Shown: piece by piece, positions 17,412 to 25,344 of the stretch
Layout of the letters: every line of letters starts with the position of its first letter
Position numbering within the stretch: the stretch's first letter is position 1
Translations under genes and position numbers: made by a program
Notes under the pieces: model-generated
Told to the model about the DNA's origin: nothing
Databases searched by the model: none
The model's input: only the letters and a program-made list of their open reading frames with translations
Source of the DNA: VFJL01 sp037147395
GTDB lineage: Bacteria; Pseudomonadota; Gammaproteobacteria; Burkholderiales; Nitrosomonadaceae
Direction of reading: 5' to 3'
Assembly (NCBI GenBank): GCA_037147395.1
Contig: JBAWVG010000006.1
Coordinates: 1-44,818 of the forward strand
DNA length: 44,818 nt

Positions 17412-17966
17412 ATGCGCGCAAAAATATTCACGTTGCATGTGTTGCTACTTCTTGCTGGATGTTCGTCTGTTCCATCGCTGCTCTATAAAATCGACATCCA
17501 GCAGGGCAATGTTATTACCCATGAGATGTTGGAAAAAATAAAACCGGGGATGACCAGGGCACAGGTGCGCTTTGTACTTGGCTCACCCGTGATCAGCGAT
17601 GCTTTTCATGGCAATCGCTGGGATTATGTGTACCGCCTTGAGCAAGAGGGTAGGCTGATTGAGCAGCACCGGATTACGGCATTTTTTGAAGATGATCGGT
17701 TGACGCACACTGAAGGTCGTCTACGTCCTTCTCTGGCTACGAACTCATCCAAGGCGGCGGTCGCTAAGCCCATCGAAGAGAGGCCCAAACCGGTAGCCGC
17801 TCCCCGGCCGGCGAGAGCGGCTCCTAAAAAGATCGCTCCTCCATCCGTTCCCGTGGACCCGATGGAAGTGGATCGGCCAAAAGAAGAGAGGGACTTATTT
17901 GGCGCAAGAGAGGCGGATCAGCCGAAAGAGAAAAAGGGCATGATTGATATGATGCTTGGAAAATGA
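17412..17966 (+). CDS. bamE: Outer membrane protein assembly factor BamE (lipoprotein), with C-terminal extension
   Basis: BamE is the small lipoprotein of the beta-barrel assembly machine at the inner face of the outer membrane. The start at 17412 gives a lipoprotein signal MRAKIFTLHVLLLLAGC with lipobox LAGC and acylated Cys17; the same frame is open back to 17250 but that would bury the signal. The SmpA/OmlA domain (about residues 25-105) contains IKPGMTRAQVRFVLGSPV and NRWDYVYRLE. After about residue 110 follows a roughly 75-aa tail rich in Pro, Ala, Lys and Glu, with two DxPKE repeats, absent from the 113-aa E. coli protein. The stop overlaps the next small ORF (ATGA). Confidence 0.93.
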   Translation: MRAKIFTLHVLLLLAGCSSVPSLLYKIDIQQGNVITHEMLEKIKPGMTRAQVRFVLGSPVISDAFHGNRWDYVYRLEQEGRLIEQHRITAFFEDDRLTHTEGRLRPSLATNSSKAAVAKPIEERPKPVAAPRPARAAPKKIAPPSVPVDPMEVDRPKEERDLFGAREADQPKEKKGMIDMMLGK

Positions 17967-18112
17967 GTTCAGGGGGCTGCTCTAAAAATAGGGCTCCATG
18001 CAAGACTGAAATAAAAACTTTGGATGCAGAATATGATGAGGGTGATCATTTTTTATTGGCAATAAAAGTGACCAAGTCTGAGTTATTAGAAGTGTCCTTC
18101 ATAGGAAAATGA
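17963..18112 (+). CDS. Putative 49-aa protein between bamE and dapB, unknown function
   Basis: The frame starts at an ATG whose last two bases belong to the bamE TGA (ATGA at 17963-17966) and ends in a TGA that shares bases with the tandem ATGs of dapB (18110-18112). It encodes 49 residues beginning MSSGGCSKNRAPCKTEIKTL and ending LLEVSFIGK, with two cysteines (Cys6 and Cys13), an acidic middle and no signal peptide or membrane segment. It has no strong ribosome site of its own, as expected for a translationally coupled gene. I recognise no family. A 49-codon frame can stay open by chance, but exact start/stop overlap on both sides is less likely to be accidental. It may also simply carry ribosomes from bamE to dapB. 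Confidence 0.5.
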   Translation: MSSGGCSKNRAPCKTEIKTLDAEYDEGDHFLLAIKVTKSELLEVSFIGK

Positions 18113-18915
18113 TGAGACTGAATATGGCGATTGCCGGGAGCTCCGGCCGTATGGGTCGAGCCTTGCTGGAGGCAGTTACTCAGGCATCGGATATGCGGCT
18201 GGTAGCTGCCCTGGAGAGGAGCGGTAGTCCTTATCTCGGCAAGGACGTGGGAGAGTTGATCGGTGCATCTTGTGGTGTTGCTGTCACGGACGATATTGTC
18301 GCCGCGCTCTCAGAGAGTAACGTGTTGATCGATTTCACTCGTCCTGAAGGAACGCTTGCACATCTCGCGGTGTGTCGCGCTAGAAATGTAAAAATGGTGA
18401 TCGGTACTACTGGCTTTTCAGCGGAGCAGAAAGAAGAGCTTAAAGAAGCGGCAAAAGAGATCGCCATCGTATTTGCGCCGAACATGAGTGTGGGGGTAAA
18501 CGTGACTTTTAAGCTGCTGCAAATGGCGGCCAGGGCGCTGAATGAGGGGTACGATATAGAGATTATCGAAGCTCATCACCGCCATAAGGTAGATGCCCCC
18601 TCTGGCACCGCATTACGCATGGGCGAAATAGTAGCGGAAGCGTTAAACAGAGATCTTGAAGAGGTCTCTGTTTATGGGCGCCACGGCGTAACTGGCGAGC
18701 GTCTGCCAGCCACCATTGGTTTCTCTACGGTGCGGGGTGGGGATATCGTTGGCGATCACACCGTGATGTTTGCAGGTACGGGTGAGCGTATTGAAATTTC
18801 CCATAAGGCTAGCAGCCGTGCGAACTTCGCTGTGGGTGCGCTACGGGCTGCACGCTTCCTCGCCGACAAAGAAAGCGGCCTATTTGATATGCAGGACGTG
18901 ATCGGCCTCAGCTAG
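18112..18915 (+). CDS. dapB: 4-hydroxy-tetrahydrodipicolinate reductase
   Basis: DapB reduces the dihydrodipicolinate precursor with NAD(P)H in the lysine and meso-diaminopimelate pathway. The product has the N-terminal nucleotide-binding motif IAGSSGRMGRAL, FAPNMSVGVNV, and the catalytic EAHHRHKVDAPSGTAL with the conserved His-His and Lys. Tandem ATGs occur at 18109 and 18112; TAGGA (18102-18106) lies 5 nt before the second, so I chose 18112 (267 aa), though 18109 is equally open. It follows the 49-codon ORF with overlapping stop and start. Just after the stop a hairpin AACCTG/CAGGTT (18917-18932, GCGG loop) may protect the 3' end; it lacks a U-tract. Confidence 0.96.
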   Translation: MRLNMAIAGSSGRMGRALLEAVTQASDMRLVAALERSGSPYLGKDVGELIGASCGVAVTDDIVAALSESNVLIDFTRPEGTLAHLAVCRARNVKMVIGTTGFSAEQKEELKEAAKEIAIVFAPNMSVGVNVTFKLLQMAARALNEGYDIEIIEAHHRHKVDAPSGTALRMGEIVAEALNRDLEEVSVYGRHGVTGERLPATIGFSTVRGGDIVGDHTVMFAGTGERIEISHKASSRANFAVGALRAARFLADKESGLFDMQDVIGLS

Positions 18916-19008
18916 CAACCTGGCGGCAGGTTAGTGGGAATGCCAAGCACTTCGGTATCTATGCAGCACGATGAGGCGATCCAGCAGCCCAGAATAACTG
19001 TGGTCGCA

Positions 19009-19037
19009 TTGAAGCGCTTGCTTTATTCGCGTATGAT
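19009..19037 (+). promoter_or_regulatory. Putative sigma70 promoter of carAB
   Basis: TTGAAG (19009-19014, four of six) and TATGAT (19032-19037, five of six) are spaced by 17 bp. The predicted start near 19044 leaves a leader of about 70 nt before the carA GTG. Expression would be expected to respond to arginine and pyrimidines, but I cannot see a specific operator. Confidence 0.5.
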
Positions 19038-19052
19038 TATAGTAGGTTAATG

Positions 19053-19081
19053 AAGCGGGACGGCGCTAGCTTGTCCCGCTT
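19053..19081 (+). promoter_or_regulatory. Leader hairpin before carA
   Basis: AGCGGGAC (19054-19061) and GTCCCGCT (19073-19080) form an 8-bp perfect stem, 9 bp with the flanking A-T pair, around an 11-nt loop. Only three T follow (TTTCC), so it is weak as a terminator. It sits between the predicted promoter and the carA ribosome site AAGGAG (19102-19107). It could be a regulatory leader structure or the terminator of the bamE-dapB unit. Confidence 0.5.
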
Positions 19082-19113
19082 TCCATGTCTGGTCAGTCCT
19101 CAAGGAGTTCTCC

Positions 19114-20262
19114 GTGTCACAACGCCCGCATGCTGTCCTCGCTCTCGCTGACGGCACAATTTTTCGCGGCACCTCCATCGGAGCAGAGGGCATTAGCGTG
19201 GGTGAGGTGGTATTTAACACCGCCATGACTGGCTATCAGGAAATTCTCACAGACCCCTCCTATTGCCGACAGATCGTCACCCTCACTTACCCACATATTG
19301 GCAATACGGGCATCAATCAGGAGGACGTTGAGTCGGGGGAAACCAACAAAGTGTATGCAGCCGGGTTGGTGATCCGGGATTTGCCTCTAGCCTCTAGCAG
19401 TTGGCGGCAGACCCAGACTCTGCCGGAATACCTCAAGGAACAAGGGGTGGTGGCGATTGCAGATATCGACACACGTAAACTTACCCGGCTACTGCGGGAG
19501 AAGGGTGCGCAAGCCGGTTGCCTGATGTCGGGGCGCATTGATGAGGAGGATGCGGTGAGGCGTGCCGTCGAATCCCCGGGGCTTGCAGGGATGGACTTGG
19601 CTGCGGTGGTGAGTTGCGGTAAGTCATATCAATGGAGTGAGGGTGAATGGGCTCTTGGGAGGGGTTATCAGAGGATAGATCAACCACGGTTTCATGTCGC
19701 TGCATTTGATTTTGGCATCAAGCGCAATATCTTACGCAAGCTTGCGCAACGGGGTTGTAAGGTGACGGTACTTCCGGCCAAGACATCAGCAGAGGAAGTT
19801 TTGGCACTGCAGCCCGATGGCGTATTCCTCTCTAATGGACCGGGTGACCCTGAGCCTTGTGATTACGCCATTGTTGCAACTAGAAGGCTGCTCGAAGAAG
19901 AAATGCCGATTTTTGGCATTTGCCTGGGGCATCAGTTACTTGGTTTGGCGAGTGGTGCTAGGACCGTCAAGATGAAATTTGGCCACCATGGTGCGAATCA
20001 CCCTGTACAGGATCTCGATACCAAGAGGGTGATGATCTCAAGTCAGAATCACGGCTTTGCCGTGGATATTGATACGCTGCCAAAGAATGCGCGTGTGACG
20101 CACTTATCTCTGTTTGATGGCAGTCTGCAAGGGTTCGAGTTAACTGATCGGCAAGCATTTTGTTTTCAGGGGCATCCAGAGGCAAGTCCGGGTCCAGATG
20201 ATATGGACTACCTGTTTGACCGATTCATCCGCATGATGGAAGCCAATAAAAGCCAACATTGA
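19114..20262 (+). CDS. carA: Carbamoyl-phosphate synthase small subunit
   Basis: CarA hydrolyses glutamine and passes ammonia through a tunnel to CarB, making carbamoyl phosphate for arginine and pyrimidines. The 382-aa product starts at a GTG (19114) preceded by a strong AAGGAG ribosome site at a 6-nt distance. The N-terminal domain has VFNTAMTGYQEILTDPSY; the class I amidotransferase triad is Cys270 in GICLGHQLLG with His354 and Glu356 in QGHPEASPGP. Length is normal. carB follows after 72 bp on the same strand. Confidence 0.97.
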   Translation: MSQRPHAVLALADGTIFRGTSIGAEGISVGEVVFNTAMTGYQEILTDPSYCRQIVTLTYPHIGNTGINQEDVESGETNKVYAAGLVIRDLPLASSSWRQTQTLPEYLKEQGVVAIADIDTRKLTRLLREKGAQAGCLMSGRIDEEDAVRRAVESPGLAGMDLAAVVSCGKSYQWSEGEWALGRGYQRIDQPRFHVAAFDFGIKRNILRKLAQRGCKVTVLPAKTSAEEVLALQPDGVFLSNGPGDPEPCDYAIVATRRLLEEEMPIFGICLGHQLLGLASGARTVKMKFGHHGANHPVQDLDTKRVMISSQNHGFAVDIDTLPKNARVTHLSLFDGSLQGFELTDRQAFCFQGHPEASPGPDDMDYLFDRFIRMMEANKSQH

Positions 20263-20334
20263 CTGTAGGAATTTATAGCGACGGAGAAGGCACAAGAACC
20301 CCCTAGCTTCTCAGCTGTCAACACAACTAGAAAT

Positions 20335-23300
20335 ATGCCTAAACGTACCGACATAAAATCCATCCTCATTATTGGCGCAGGGCCCATCATCATTGGGCAG
20401 GCGTGCGAGTTTGATTATTCCGGCGCACAGGCCTGCAAAGCGCTGCGTGAGGAGGGATACCGCGTCATTCTAGTGAATTCGAATCCGGCCACCATCATGA
20501 CCGATCCAGAGATGGCCGATGTAACTTACATTGAGCCGATTACCTGGCCGATGTTAGAGAAGATTATCGAGATCGAACGCCCCGATGCCTTGTTGCCGAC
20601 CATGGGGGGGCAGACAGCGCTGAACTGTGCGCTCGACCTAGCCAAGCATGGTGTGCTCGAGAAGTATGCTGTGGAATTAATCGGAGCATCACGTGAGGCC
20701 ATCGACAAGGCTGAAGACCGGGAAAAATTTAAACAAGCAATGACCAGGATCGGACTGGGTTCGGCCCGCTCCGCAATCGCTCATAGCCTGGAGGAAGCGC
20801 TGCAGGTGCAGGCAATGGTCGGCTACCCTGCCATCATCCGCCCATCATTCACTATGGGTGGAAGTGGTGGCGGTATTGCCTATAACCGCAAGGAATTCCT
20901 CGATATTTGTGAGCGCGGACTAGAGGCCTCTCCCACTAAGGAGCTATTGATTGAAGAGTCTGTCATCGGATGGAAAGAGTTCGAGATGGAGGTGGTGCGT
21001 GATAAGGAGGATAACTGCATCATCATTTGCGCCATTGAGAATCTGGATCCGATGGGGGTTCATACCGGTGACTCCATCACTGTTGCCCCAGCTCAAACGC
21101 TGACCGATAAGGAGTATCAGATCATGCGCAATGCATCGATCGCGGTTTTGCGTGAGATCGGTGTGGAAACGGGGGGTTCCAATGTGCAGTTTGCCATCAA
21201 CCCACAAGACGGCCGAATGTTGGTAATTGAAATGAATCCACGGGTATCCCGCTCCTCTGCTTTGGCATCGAAAGCGACAGGGTTCCCTATTGCAAAGATC
21301 GCGACCAAGCTCGCGGTGGGTTATACGCTGGATGAGCTCAGGAACGACATTACCGGGGGCATGACACCTGCTTCATTTGAGCCGACTATCGATTATGTGG
21401 TTACCAAGGTGCCGCGTTTTGCTTTCGAGAAATTTCCACAGGCCGATGATCGTCTGACCACCCAGATGAAATCGGTGGGAGAGGTCATGGCCATCGGCCG
21501 TACCTTCCAGGAGTCGTTACAAAAGGCCTTGCGTGGGCTAGAAACCGGGGTCGATGGTTTGGATGAGAAGACCACCGATATCGGCACGATTGAAACCGAG
21601 TTGGGGGACCCAGGTCCTGATCGTATCTGGTATGTGGCTGATGCATTTCGTTGTGGAATGACATTTGCTGAGATTCATAACCTGACACATATTGACCCCT
21701 GGTTTCTGTCGCAAATTGAAGACCTGATAAAGCAAGAGAGGGCTCTTGCAGGAGAGACTCTGGACGGGCTTGATCTCGATTCACTGCGAAAATTAAAGCG
21801 CAGTGGCTTCTCTGACCTGCGCCTAGCCAAACTGTTAAACACAAGTCAGACAGCGGTGCGTAACAAGCGACATCAACTCAAGCTACACCCTGTATACAAA
21901 CGTGTGGACACCTGTGCTGCTGAATTTGCTACCCGTACTGCCTATATGTATTCGACTTATGAAGAAGAGTGTGAATCTCTTCCCACCGACAGAAAGAAAA
22001 TCATGGTGCTGGGAGGAGGTCCTAACCGCATCGGACAGGGTATTGAGTTTGATTATTGCTGTGTCCATGCCGCGTTGGTTTTGCGAGAGGATGGCTTTGA
22101 GACCATCATGGTCAACTGTAACCCAGAGACCGTTTCAACCGATTATGATACTTCTGACAGGTTATATTTTGAACCGCTGACGCTGGAGGACGTACTCGAG
22201 ATCGTCGCGATAGAAAAACCTTTTGGCGTGATTGTGCAATATGGCGGTCAGACGCCACTGAAGCTCGCGCGGGATCTTGCTGCAAATGGGGTGCCCATCA
22301 TCGGGACCAGTCCAGACATGATAGATTGCGCTGAGGATCGAGAGCGCTTTCAGAAAATGTTGCAAGAGCTTGGGCTGAAGCAACCATCCAATCGCACCGC
22401 GCGTAATCCCGAGGCTGCTCTTGCTGCTGCCAACGAGATTGGTTATCCGCTGGTAGTGCGTCCTAGTTATGTGCTGGGTGGACGGGCCATGGAGATCGTT
22501 CATGAACAACGAGATCTGGAACGCTACATGCGAGAGGCCGTAAAAGTATCAAATGACTCGCCAGTATTGCTGGACCGCTTTCTCAACGATGCCATTGAGG
22601 TAGATGTAGACGCAATCTGCGATGGTGAGGCCGTTTTGATTGGCGGCATCATGGAGCATATCGAACAGGCCGGCGTTCACTCGGGTGATTCAGCTTGTTC
22701 ACTTCCTCCTTTCAGCTTGTCACCCTCCATACAGAATGAACTACGGCGGCAAACTGAAGCGATGGCACGGGCGCTCAGAGTGGTGGGTCTGATGAACGTG
22801 CAGTTCGCGATTCAAGGAGATACTGTGTACGTACTAGAAGTAAATCCCAGGGCATCTCGTACTGTACCCTTTGTGTCCAAGGCCACTGGGCTGCAGCTAG
22901 CGAAAATTTCCGCACGCTGCATGGCTGGCGTGTCACTGGCCCTTCAAGGTGTTACTAAGGAGGTGATCCCCCCCTATTACTCGGTGAAGGAGGCCGTATT
23001 TCCGTTCATCAAGTTCCCGGGCGTAGACACCATCCTCGGGCCCGAAATGAAATCGACCGGCGAGGCCATGGGAATGGGAAGAACGTTCGCTGAGGCATTC
23101 GTTAAGTCGCAACTGGCTGCGGGAGTGAAGCTGCCTGCGACAGGAAAGGTATTCATTAGCGTACGTCAGTCAGACAAGGCGCGTGTGGTAGAAATTGCCC
23201 GCGATCTTGTGAATTTGGGATTCACACTTTATGCTACTCGTGGCACTGCAACGGTACTGGCAGCAGCGGGACTGGCAGTGACCCCCGTTAATAAGGTCAC

Positions 23301-23550
23301 AGAGGGGCGCCCGCATATTGTAGACATGATCAAGAATGGTGAGATGAACCTCATCATCAATACTGTGGAAGACAAGCGTAGCGCTATTCAGGATTCATAC
23401 TCGATCCGCAATGCGGTATTGCAGGCAAGGGTAACGTATTACACCACTCTGGCCGGTGCGCGTGCTGCTTGCATCGGCATAGCAAATATGAAGGAACTTC
23501 AGGCATATGGATTACAGGGGCTGCATGCACAACTCGATGCAGTTGGGTGA
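20335..23550 (+). CDS. carB: Carbamoyl-phosphate synthase large subunit
   Basis: CarB carries two ATP-grasp units that phosphorylate bicarbonate and carbamate. The 1071-aa product shows the duplicated architecture: the first half begins MPKRTDIKSILIIGAGPI and includes PTMGGQTALNCAL and SFTMGGSGGGIAYN; the second begins near residue 555 with IMVLGGGPNRIGQGIEFDYCC and includes PSYVLGGRAMEIV. The oligomerization domain lies between, and the MGS-like allosteric domain (about residues 935-1071, with YATRGTATVLAAAG and NLIINTVED) binds effectors such as UMP and ornithine in relatives. The frame is intact despite a run of seven G at 20604-20610. Confidence 0.98.
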   Translation: MPKRTDIKSILIIGAGPIIIGQACEFDYSGAQACKALREEGYRVILVNSNPATIMTDPEMADVTYIEPITWPMLEKIIEIERPDALLPTMGGQTALNCALDLAKHGVLEKYAVELIGASREAIDKAEDREKFKQAMTRIGLGSARSAIAHSLEEALQVQAMVGYPAIIRPSFTMGGSGGGIAYNRKEFLDICERGLEASPTKELLIEESVIGWKEFEMEVVRDKEDNCIIICAIENLDPMGVHTGDSITVAPAQTLTDKEYQIMRNASIAVLREIGVETGGSNVQFAINPQDGRMLVIEMNPRVSRSSALASKATGFPIAKIATKLAVGYTLDELRNDITGGMTPASFEPTIDYVVTKVPRFAFEKFPQADDRLTTQMKSVGEVMAIGRTFQESLQKALRGLETGVDGLDEKTTDIGTIETELGDPGPDRIWYVADAFRCGMTFAEIHNLTHIDPWFLSQIEDLIKQERALAGETLDGLDLDSLRKLKRSGFSDLRLAKLLNTSQTAVRNKRHQLKLHPVYKRVDTCAAEFATRTAYMYSTYEEECESLPTDRKKIMVLGGGPNRIGQGIEFDYCCVHAALVLREDGFETIMVNCNPETVSTDYDTSDRLYFEPLTLEDVLEIVAIEKPFGVIVQYGGQTPLKLARDLAANGVPIIGTSPDMIDCAEDRERFQKMLQELGLKQPSNRTARNPEAALAAANEIGYPLVVRPSYVLGGRAMEIVHEQRDLERYMREAVKVSNDSPVLLDRFLNDAIEVDVDAICDGEAVLIGGIMEHIEQAGVHSGDSACSLPPFSLSPSIQNELRRQTEAMARALRVVGLMNVQFAIQGDTVYVLEVNPRASRTVPFVSKATGLQLAKISARCMAGVSLALQGVTKEVIPPYYSVKEAVFPFIKFPGVDTILGPEMKSTGEAMGMGRTFAEAFVKSQLAAGVKLPATGKVFISVRQSDKARVVEIARDLVNLGFTLYATRGTATVLAAAGLAVTPVNKVTEGRPHIVDMIKNGEMNLIINTVEDKRSAIQDSYSIRNAVLQARVTYYTTLAGARAACIGIANMKELQAYGLQGLHAQLDAVG

Positions 23551-23592
23551 GAGGGGTGGTAAGGGGGTTGTTGCTTAGTATATTTTTATCAT

Positions 23593-23660
23593 AAGGCCGT
23601 GAACTTTCCGGTCTTAATTTATAAGAGCGAGCTTTGTTTTCCCTTGCGAGAAATCGCGAG
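23593..23660 (+). promoter_or_regulatory. Two hairpins in the carB-greA spacer
   Basis: The first stem, AAGGCCG (23593-23599) / CGGTCTT (23609-23615) with one G-U pair, is followed by AATTTATAA and could be a weak terminator for carAB. The second, CTTGCGA (23643-23649) / TCGCGAG (23654-23660), also with one G-U pair, is closed by a GAAA tetraloop of the stable GNRA class and lies 27 nt before the greA ATG. Function is inferred only from position. Confidence 0.45.
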
Positions 23661-23687
23661 ACAAAATTGAATATGAGAGGTTAGGAG

Positions 23688-24164
23688 ATGGGTACAGTTC
23701 CATTGACAGTGGTCGGTGCAGAAAGGCTGCGTGCCGAGCTGCACGAAATGAAAACCGTGCAGCGTCCTGCCGTAATTGCAGCTATCGCAGAGGCCCGATC
23801 CCACGGCGATCTTTCTGAGAATGCGGAGTACGATGCGGCCAAGGAGCGGCAAAGTTTTGTTGAAGGCCGTATTGCCGAACTGGAGGGTAAGATTTCCAAT
23901 GCCCAGGTCATTGACCCAGCACTGCTCGATGCTGATGGTGCTTGTGTGTTTGGTGCTACCATCGAATTGGAAGATATGGCCGCTGGAACGGTGGTGACCT
24001 ACCAGATTGTTGGAGACGACGAGGCCGACATCAAGCAGGGCAAAATCTCCATTAGCTCTCCAATCTCGCGCGCCTTAATCGGTAAATATTCCGGTGATGT
24101 AGCGGAAGTTTTTGCGCCGGGCGGGGTGAGAGAGTACGAGATCCTTGATGTGAAGTATATTTAA
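23688..24164 (+). CDS. greA: Transcription elongation factor GreA
   Basis: GreA inserts into the secondary channel of RNA polymerase and stimulates cleavage of backtracked RNA. The 158-aa product has the N-terminal coiled coil (about residues 10-75) whose tip carries Asp41 and Glu44 in GDLSENAEYDAAKERQ, the acidic pair needed for activity, and a C-terminal FKBP-like domain with SPISRALIGKYSGDVAEV and a final YEILDVKYI. Length equals the E. coli protein. The ATG has TTAGGAG close upstream. It follows carB, as in many betaproteobacteria, and is convergent with yhbY. Confidence 0.97.
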   Translation: MGTVPLTVVGAERLRAELHEMKTVQRPAVIAAIAEARSHGDLSENAEYDAAKERQSFVEGRIAELEGKISNAQVIDPALLDADGACVFGATIELEDMAAGTVVTYQIVGDDEADIKQGKISISSPISRALIGKYSGDVAEVFAPGGVREYEILDVKYI

Positions 24165-24187
24165 CTTGTAATGAGACGGTTCCGGCT

Positions 24188-24538
24188 TTAACCCTGGAAG
24201 CTGCGCTTGAGTCGACGTGGCTCACGTTTTTTTCGGAACTTGGCGGTGGTGGTTTTTGTGACTTCCTCTAGTTTGGGGCGGTAAATCACCAGTATCTTAC
24301 CGATGTGCTGAACCGGGGCGGCATCAAGGCGTTGACAGATCTCTTCAATCAGAATTCCTCGCACTTTCCGGTCGCCGTCGAGCACTTTGACTTTAATGAG
24401 CTCGTGACTTCTGAGCCCCCGATCCAGTTCGCTGATAACGTTTTCCGATAAACCGGCTTCGCCTATCATGACAACTGGGCTGAGTGAATGGGCAAGCGCT
24501 CGTAGAGCGTGACGATGAGTGAGGGTAAGGGCAAGCAT
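24188..24538 (-). CDS. yhbY: YhbY/CRM-domain RNA-binding protein
   Basis: YhbY associates with pre-50S ribosomal particles. The 116-aa product is a single CRM domain: RHALRALAHSLSPVVMIGEAGLSENVISELDRGLRSHELIKVKV, where the GxxG loop is represented by GEAG, then a conserved VQHIGKILVIYRP segment, followed by a basic C-terminal tail (about residues 95-116, with many Lys and Arg) likely to bind RNA. It is divergent from rlmE, 30 bp apart, as in E. coli, and convergent with greA, 23 bp apart. Confidence 0.95.
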   Translation of the reverse strand: MLALTLTHRHALRALAHSLSPVVMIGEAGLSENVISELDRGLRSHELIKVKVLDGDRKVRGILIEEICQRLDAAPVQHIGKILVIYRPKLEEVTKTTTAKFRKKREPRRLKRSFQG

Positions 24539-24568
24539 GGAATTTTCCAGAATTAATCATTTTACGCG

Positions 24569-25213
24569 ATGAAACGCGCCAAAACCAGTAAGGCTTGGAT
24601 GAGAGAGCACGTGAACGATTTTTTCGTCAAGCAGGCGAGAAAAGAGGGTTACCGCTCACGGTCTGCCTACAAGTTAATGGAGATTGCCGAGCGGGACCGT
24701 TTACTCAAGCCGGGAATGGTGGTGGTGGATCTGGGTGCGGCACCGGGGGGGTGGTCTCAGGTGGCATCAGAGAAGGTAGGCAGGAAGGGGAGGGTAATCG
24801 CTCTTGATTTGCTAGAGATGGCGTCTCTGCCGGGTGTATTTTTTATCCAAGGGGATTTCAGGGAAGCGAAAGTACTGGCTGAGCTGGAGAATTGCCTAGG
24901 AGACTGCCCGGTTGACCTTGTAATCTCGGATATGTCCCCCAATATAAGTGGCATAAACATGAGCGACCAAGCTCGCAGCATCTACTTGGCTGAGCTAGCG
25001 TTGGAATTCTCCGTGGAGCGATTGAACTCTGGCGGTAGTTTTCTCGTCAAAGTATTTCAGGGCTCAGGTTTTGAGCAGTTCTTGCTTGCCATGCGTGCCA
25101 CATTCAAACAAGTATTAACGCGTAAGCCAGAAGCGTCTCGGGGTCGAAGTAGCGAAATGTATTTGCTCGGGTTGGGGAAACGAGAAAAGAAGCTGCTAGT
25201 TTTAGACGTATAA
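24569..25213 (+). CDS. rlmE: 23S rRNA (uridine(2552)-2'-O)-methyltransferase
   Basis: RlmE (FtsJ/RrmJ) methylates U2552 of 23S rRNA in late 50S assembly and is heat-induced in E. coli. The 214-aa product keeps the K-D-K-E tetrad at Lys35, Asp121, Lys161 and Glu196, each three residues earlier than in E. coli, and the SAM motif VVVDLGAAPGGWSQ (residues 51-64), DNA-encoded in part by a run of seven G. The rlmE-ftsH order is conserved; here the gap is 131 bp with a palindromic segment. Confidence 0.97.
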   Translation: MKRAKTSKAWMREHVNDFFVKQARKEGYRSRSAYKLMEIAERDRLLKPGMVVVDLGAAPGGWSQVASEKVGRKGRVIALDLLEMASLPGVFFIQGDFREAKVLAELENCLGDCPVDLVISDMSPNISGINMSDQARSIYLAELALEFSVERLNSGGSFLVKVFQGSGFEQFLLAMRATFKQVLTRKPEASRGRSSEMYLLGLGKREKKLLVLDV

Positions 25214-25278
25214 CGGATAGAAAGGGCCGTCTAGCAATTGAAATAAGGCCGGAATCACGCACAATTCATCCTGTTATA

Positions 25279-25308
25279 AATTCTAAAATGGGATTAGAAT
25301 TGAAATTC
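25279..25308 (+). promoter_or_regulatory. Nested palindromes in the ftsH leader
   Basis: AATTCTAA (25279-25286) and TTAGAATT (25294-25301) form a perfect 8-bp inverted repeat with a 7-nt spacer. It overlaps a second, shorter one, GAATT/AATTC (25297-25308, 2-nt spacer). The stem is A-T rich, so a DNA operator is as likely as an RNA hairpin. I found no convincing sigma32 promoter pair next to it. Confidence 0.45.
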
Positions 25309-25344
25309 TTGTAAGATTTTGACGGCGCAAGCCAAGGAGTTACC

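Noticed and set aside
17250..17431. Upstream extensions of both fur (to 17431) and bamE (from 17250)
   Set aside because: The extensions overlap each other and the shared promoter region. The shorter starts give a typical Fur N-terminus and a lipoprotein signal for BamE.
18940..19050. A 36-codon ORF in the dapB-carA spacer
   Set aside because: It runs through the predicted carA promoter, has no good ribosome site and no coding signature.
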